NCBI GenBank assembly: GCA_903902745.1
Contig: CAIUWA010000009.1
Location: 45,550-109,549 of the forward strand
Source of the DNA: an uncultured Opitutia bacterium
GTDB lineage: Bacteria > Verrucomicrobiota > Verrucomicrobiia > Opitutales > Opitutaceae
Reading direction: 5' to 3'
Length of the DNA stretch: 64,000 nt
In this document: positions 61,471 to 64,000 of the stretch, one piece after another
Position numbering within the stretch: position 1 is the stretch's first letter
How the letters are laid out: each line of letters starts with the position of its first letter
The notes under the pieces: generated by a model
Told to the model about the DNA's origin: nothing
Database searches by the model: none
The model's input: the letters and a program-made list of their open reading frames with translations, nothing else
Translations under genes and position numbers: made by a program

Positions 61471-62250
61471 CTAAAGTCTCAGCCTCAAGCCATCATAGGC
61501 CGGTTCGATCCCGGGTGGGAGCGCCGCAAGAAGTTCAGCATGATCATTGAGATGGGTCAGATGAGTGAGGTACGCACAAGGAGCGGCGATTTCGCGGGCA
61601 ACCGCGACCGCTTCATCGATGCTCATATGCGACGGGTGCGGCAGCGGGCGGAGGCCATCGAGCACCATGGCATGCACGCCGCGTGCGAGCTCAACCGCTT
61701 CGCGAGGCACACGCTTGCAGTCGGTATAGTAGCCAAATTTCCTTCCACTGCTGCGCTCGGTAAAAACCAGGCCGAGTGTGTTGATCCCGCCATGCGGCAG
61801 CAGGGTTGACTGAATGGTGCCCTGCGGCAGCTCCAGCACATCCGGCATCACCGTCAGCTTGAACGCGGGGTAGCCCTTCACGACCGGTCGCTCCATGATG
61901 GCGTAGGGATACACCGCCAGCACCCGACTGATGCCCTCCTCGGTGGCATAGACCGGCAGCGCCTGGCCGCCGAGCAAATCACAGAAACGCCGCAAGTCAT
62001 CCATGCCCGCGACATGGTCGGAATGGCCATGGGTCAGGATGAAAAGATCCGCCCGCTCCACCCCATCGCGCAGGCACTGCAGGCGCAGCTCAGGGGCGGC
62101 ATCGACCTGCACATGCAGTCCGTCCATTACAACGTGGATCGAAGTCCGGGTTCGCCGGTTGCGCGGATCCTTCGATGTACAAACGGTACACTGGCATGCA
62201 ATCATCGGCACGCCCTGGGATGTTCCGGTGCCCAGAAAGAAAACGTCCAT
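61471..62250 (-). CDS. MBL-fold metallohydrolase, PhnP-like
   Basis: A 259-residue metallo-beta-lactamase-fold hydrolase. The metal motif LTHGHSDHVAGMDDLRRF has His74, His76, Asp78 and His79. Cys19, Cys21 and Cys24 (ACQCTVC) match the structural zinc site of PhnP, a cyclic phosphodiesterase. Later ligands appear in LLPHGGIN, YYTDCKR and LTHLTHLNDH. Without phn genes nearby, a general cyclic-nucleotide or phosphodiester role is as likely as phosphonate use. The gene stands alone after a small putative gene. Confidence 0.85.
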   Translation of the reverse strand: MDVFFLGTGTSQGVPMIACQCTVCTSKDPRNRRTRTSIHVVMDGLHVQVDAAPELRLQCLRDGVERADLFILTHGHSDHVAGMDDLRRFCDLLGGQALPVYATEEGISRVLAVYPYAIMERPVVKGYPAFKLTVMPDVLELPQGTIQSTLLPHGGINTLGLVFTERSSGRKFGYYTDCKRVPREAVELARGVHAMVLDGLRPLPHPSHMSIDEAVAVAREIAAPCAYLTHLTHLNDHAELLAALPPGIEPAYDGLRLRL

Positions 62251-62259
62251 GGCGGCCGG

Positions 62260-62418
62260 CTATTTCTTCCCCGTGAAAAGGGAGCTCATCGGCCGCGGCG
62301 GACGGATGGCTTCGCGCACAAGCAGCAGGCGGCGATCAGACAGGTCCATGATGACCCAAGCTTTGGGTACGGCCGCCCACCGGTCGAGCGCGTTTGTTTC
62401 GGCTGGGCAATGCCGCAT
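62260..62418 (-). CDS. Possible small protein of unknown function
   Basis: A 52-residue open frame that begins 9 bases after the groEL terminator stem and ends 9 bases before the PhnP-like gene. The middle part WVIMDLSDRRLLLVREA looks protein-like (a strand with DxxDRRLxL, as seen at the start of some peptidoglycan enzymes), but no family match is certain. It could be a small leader gene or a truncated remnant. Confidence 0.3.
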   Translation of the reverse strand: MRHCPAETNALDRWAAVPKAWVIMDLSDRRLLLVREAIRPPRPMSSLFTGKK

Positions 62419-62427
62419 CGCATGCGC

Positions 62428-62460
62428 AAAAAAAAAGACGCTCCCTTTTGGGGAGCGTCT
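62428..62460 (-). terminator. Rho-independent terminator after groEL
   Basis: A perfect 10-bp stem AGACGCTCCC (62436-62445) pairs with GGGAGCGTCT (62451-62460). The minus strand then runs into T9. It is 23 bases past the groEL stop. Confidence 0.9.
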
Positions 62461-62483
62461 TGGAGAATTGACTGTTGGCGGGC

Positions 62484-64000
<1,517 letters not shown>

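Overview
The window is a high-GC, gene-dense piece of a Gram-negative chromosome. It encodes lipid A synthesis (LpxB), lipoprotein export (Lol), an outer-membrane porin, azurin and a caa3-type cytochrome oxidase. Gene content and protein style fit Verrucomicrobiota, most likely Opitutaceae; this is inference from recognised families, as no 16S gene is present. Almost all the DNA is housekeeping. No transposase, integrase, phage gene or CRISPR array was found, and no gene-free stretch exceeds 300 bases.

Layout. 1-4107: end of an EVE-domain gene, then tyrA, aroA-cmk-plsC. 4196-6989: methyltransferase, trpS, a beta-helix sugar-phosphate acyltransferase-like gene and tRNA-Gly. 7206-17432: an exopolysaccharide tyrosine autokinase with a beta-barrel partner, a GT39-like membrane protein, an NtrC-type regulator and its probable NtrB-type kinase, with an ECF sigma/anti-sigma module between the last two. 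17615-31534: rnhB-rnhC, mutY, a cytidylyltransferase/GHMP-kinase fusion, rpsU, dnaE, an rRNA methyltransferase and hemX-hemA. 31672-38882: a triple-PAS hybrid kinase, lpxB, a Gfo/Idh oxidoreductase and lolD-lolC/E. 38974-43109: lysS, lipB-lipA, amn. 43152-53866: a respiratory block with two probable copper-handling proteins (one a CusF-SCO fusion), ctaA-ctaB-ctaM, azurin, coxB(cytochrome c fused)-coxA-coxC-coxD and ctaG. 53921-60667, with its regulator at 60687-61292: a sulfur-assimilation block, cysK, cysA-cysW-cysT, sulfate-binding protein, an OprP-like porin, a DUF2292 small protein and an Rrf2 regulator. 61471-64000: PhnP-like hydrolase and the 3' part of groEL.

The most unusual feature is what lies between, and sometimes inside, the genes. 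About twenty short elements have the same architecture: two inverted arms of roughly 9-38 bp around a short core. They fall into several unrelated sequence families, some REP/REPIN-like with a GTAG foot, others with short-period simple sequence. Many fit exactly between neighbouring genes. Some supply the start codon (tyrA, aroA, mutY) or stop codon (rnhB, a methyltransferase gene). Three sit in frame inside genes (dnaE once, the rRNA methyltransferase twice). Shine-Dalgarno motifs are almost absent in front of the genes.
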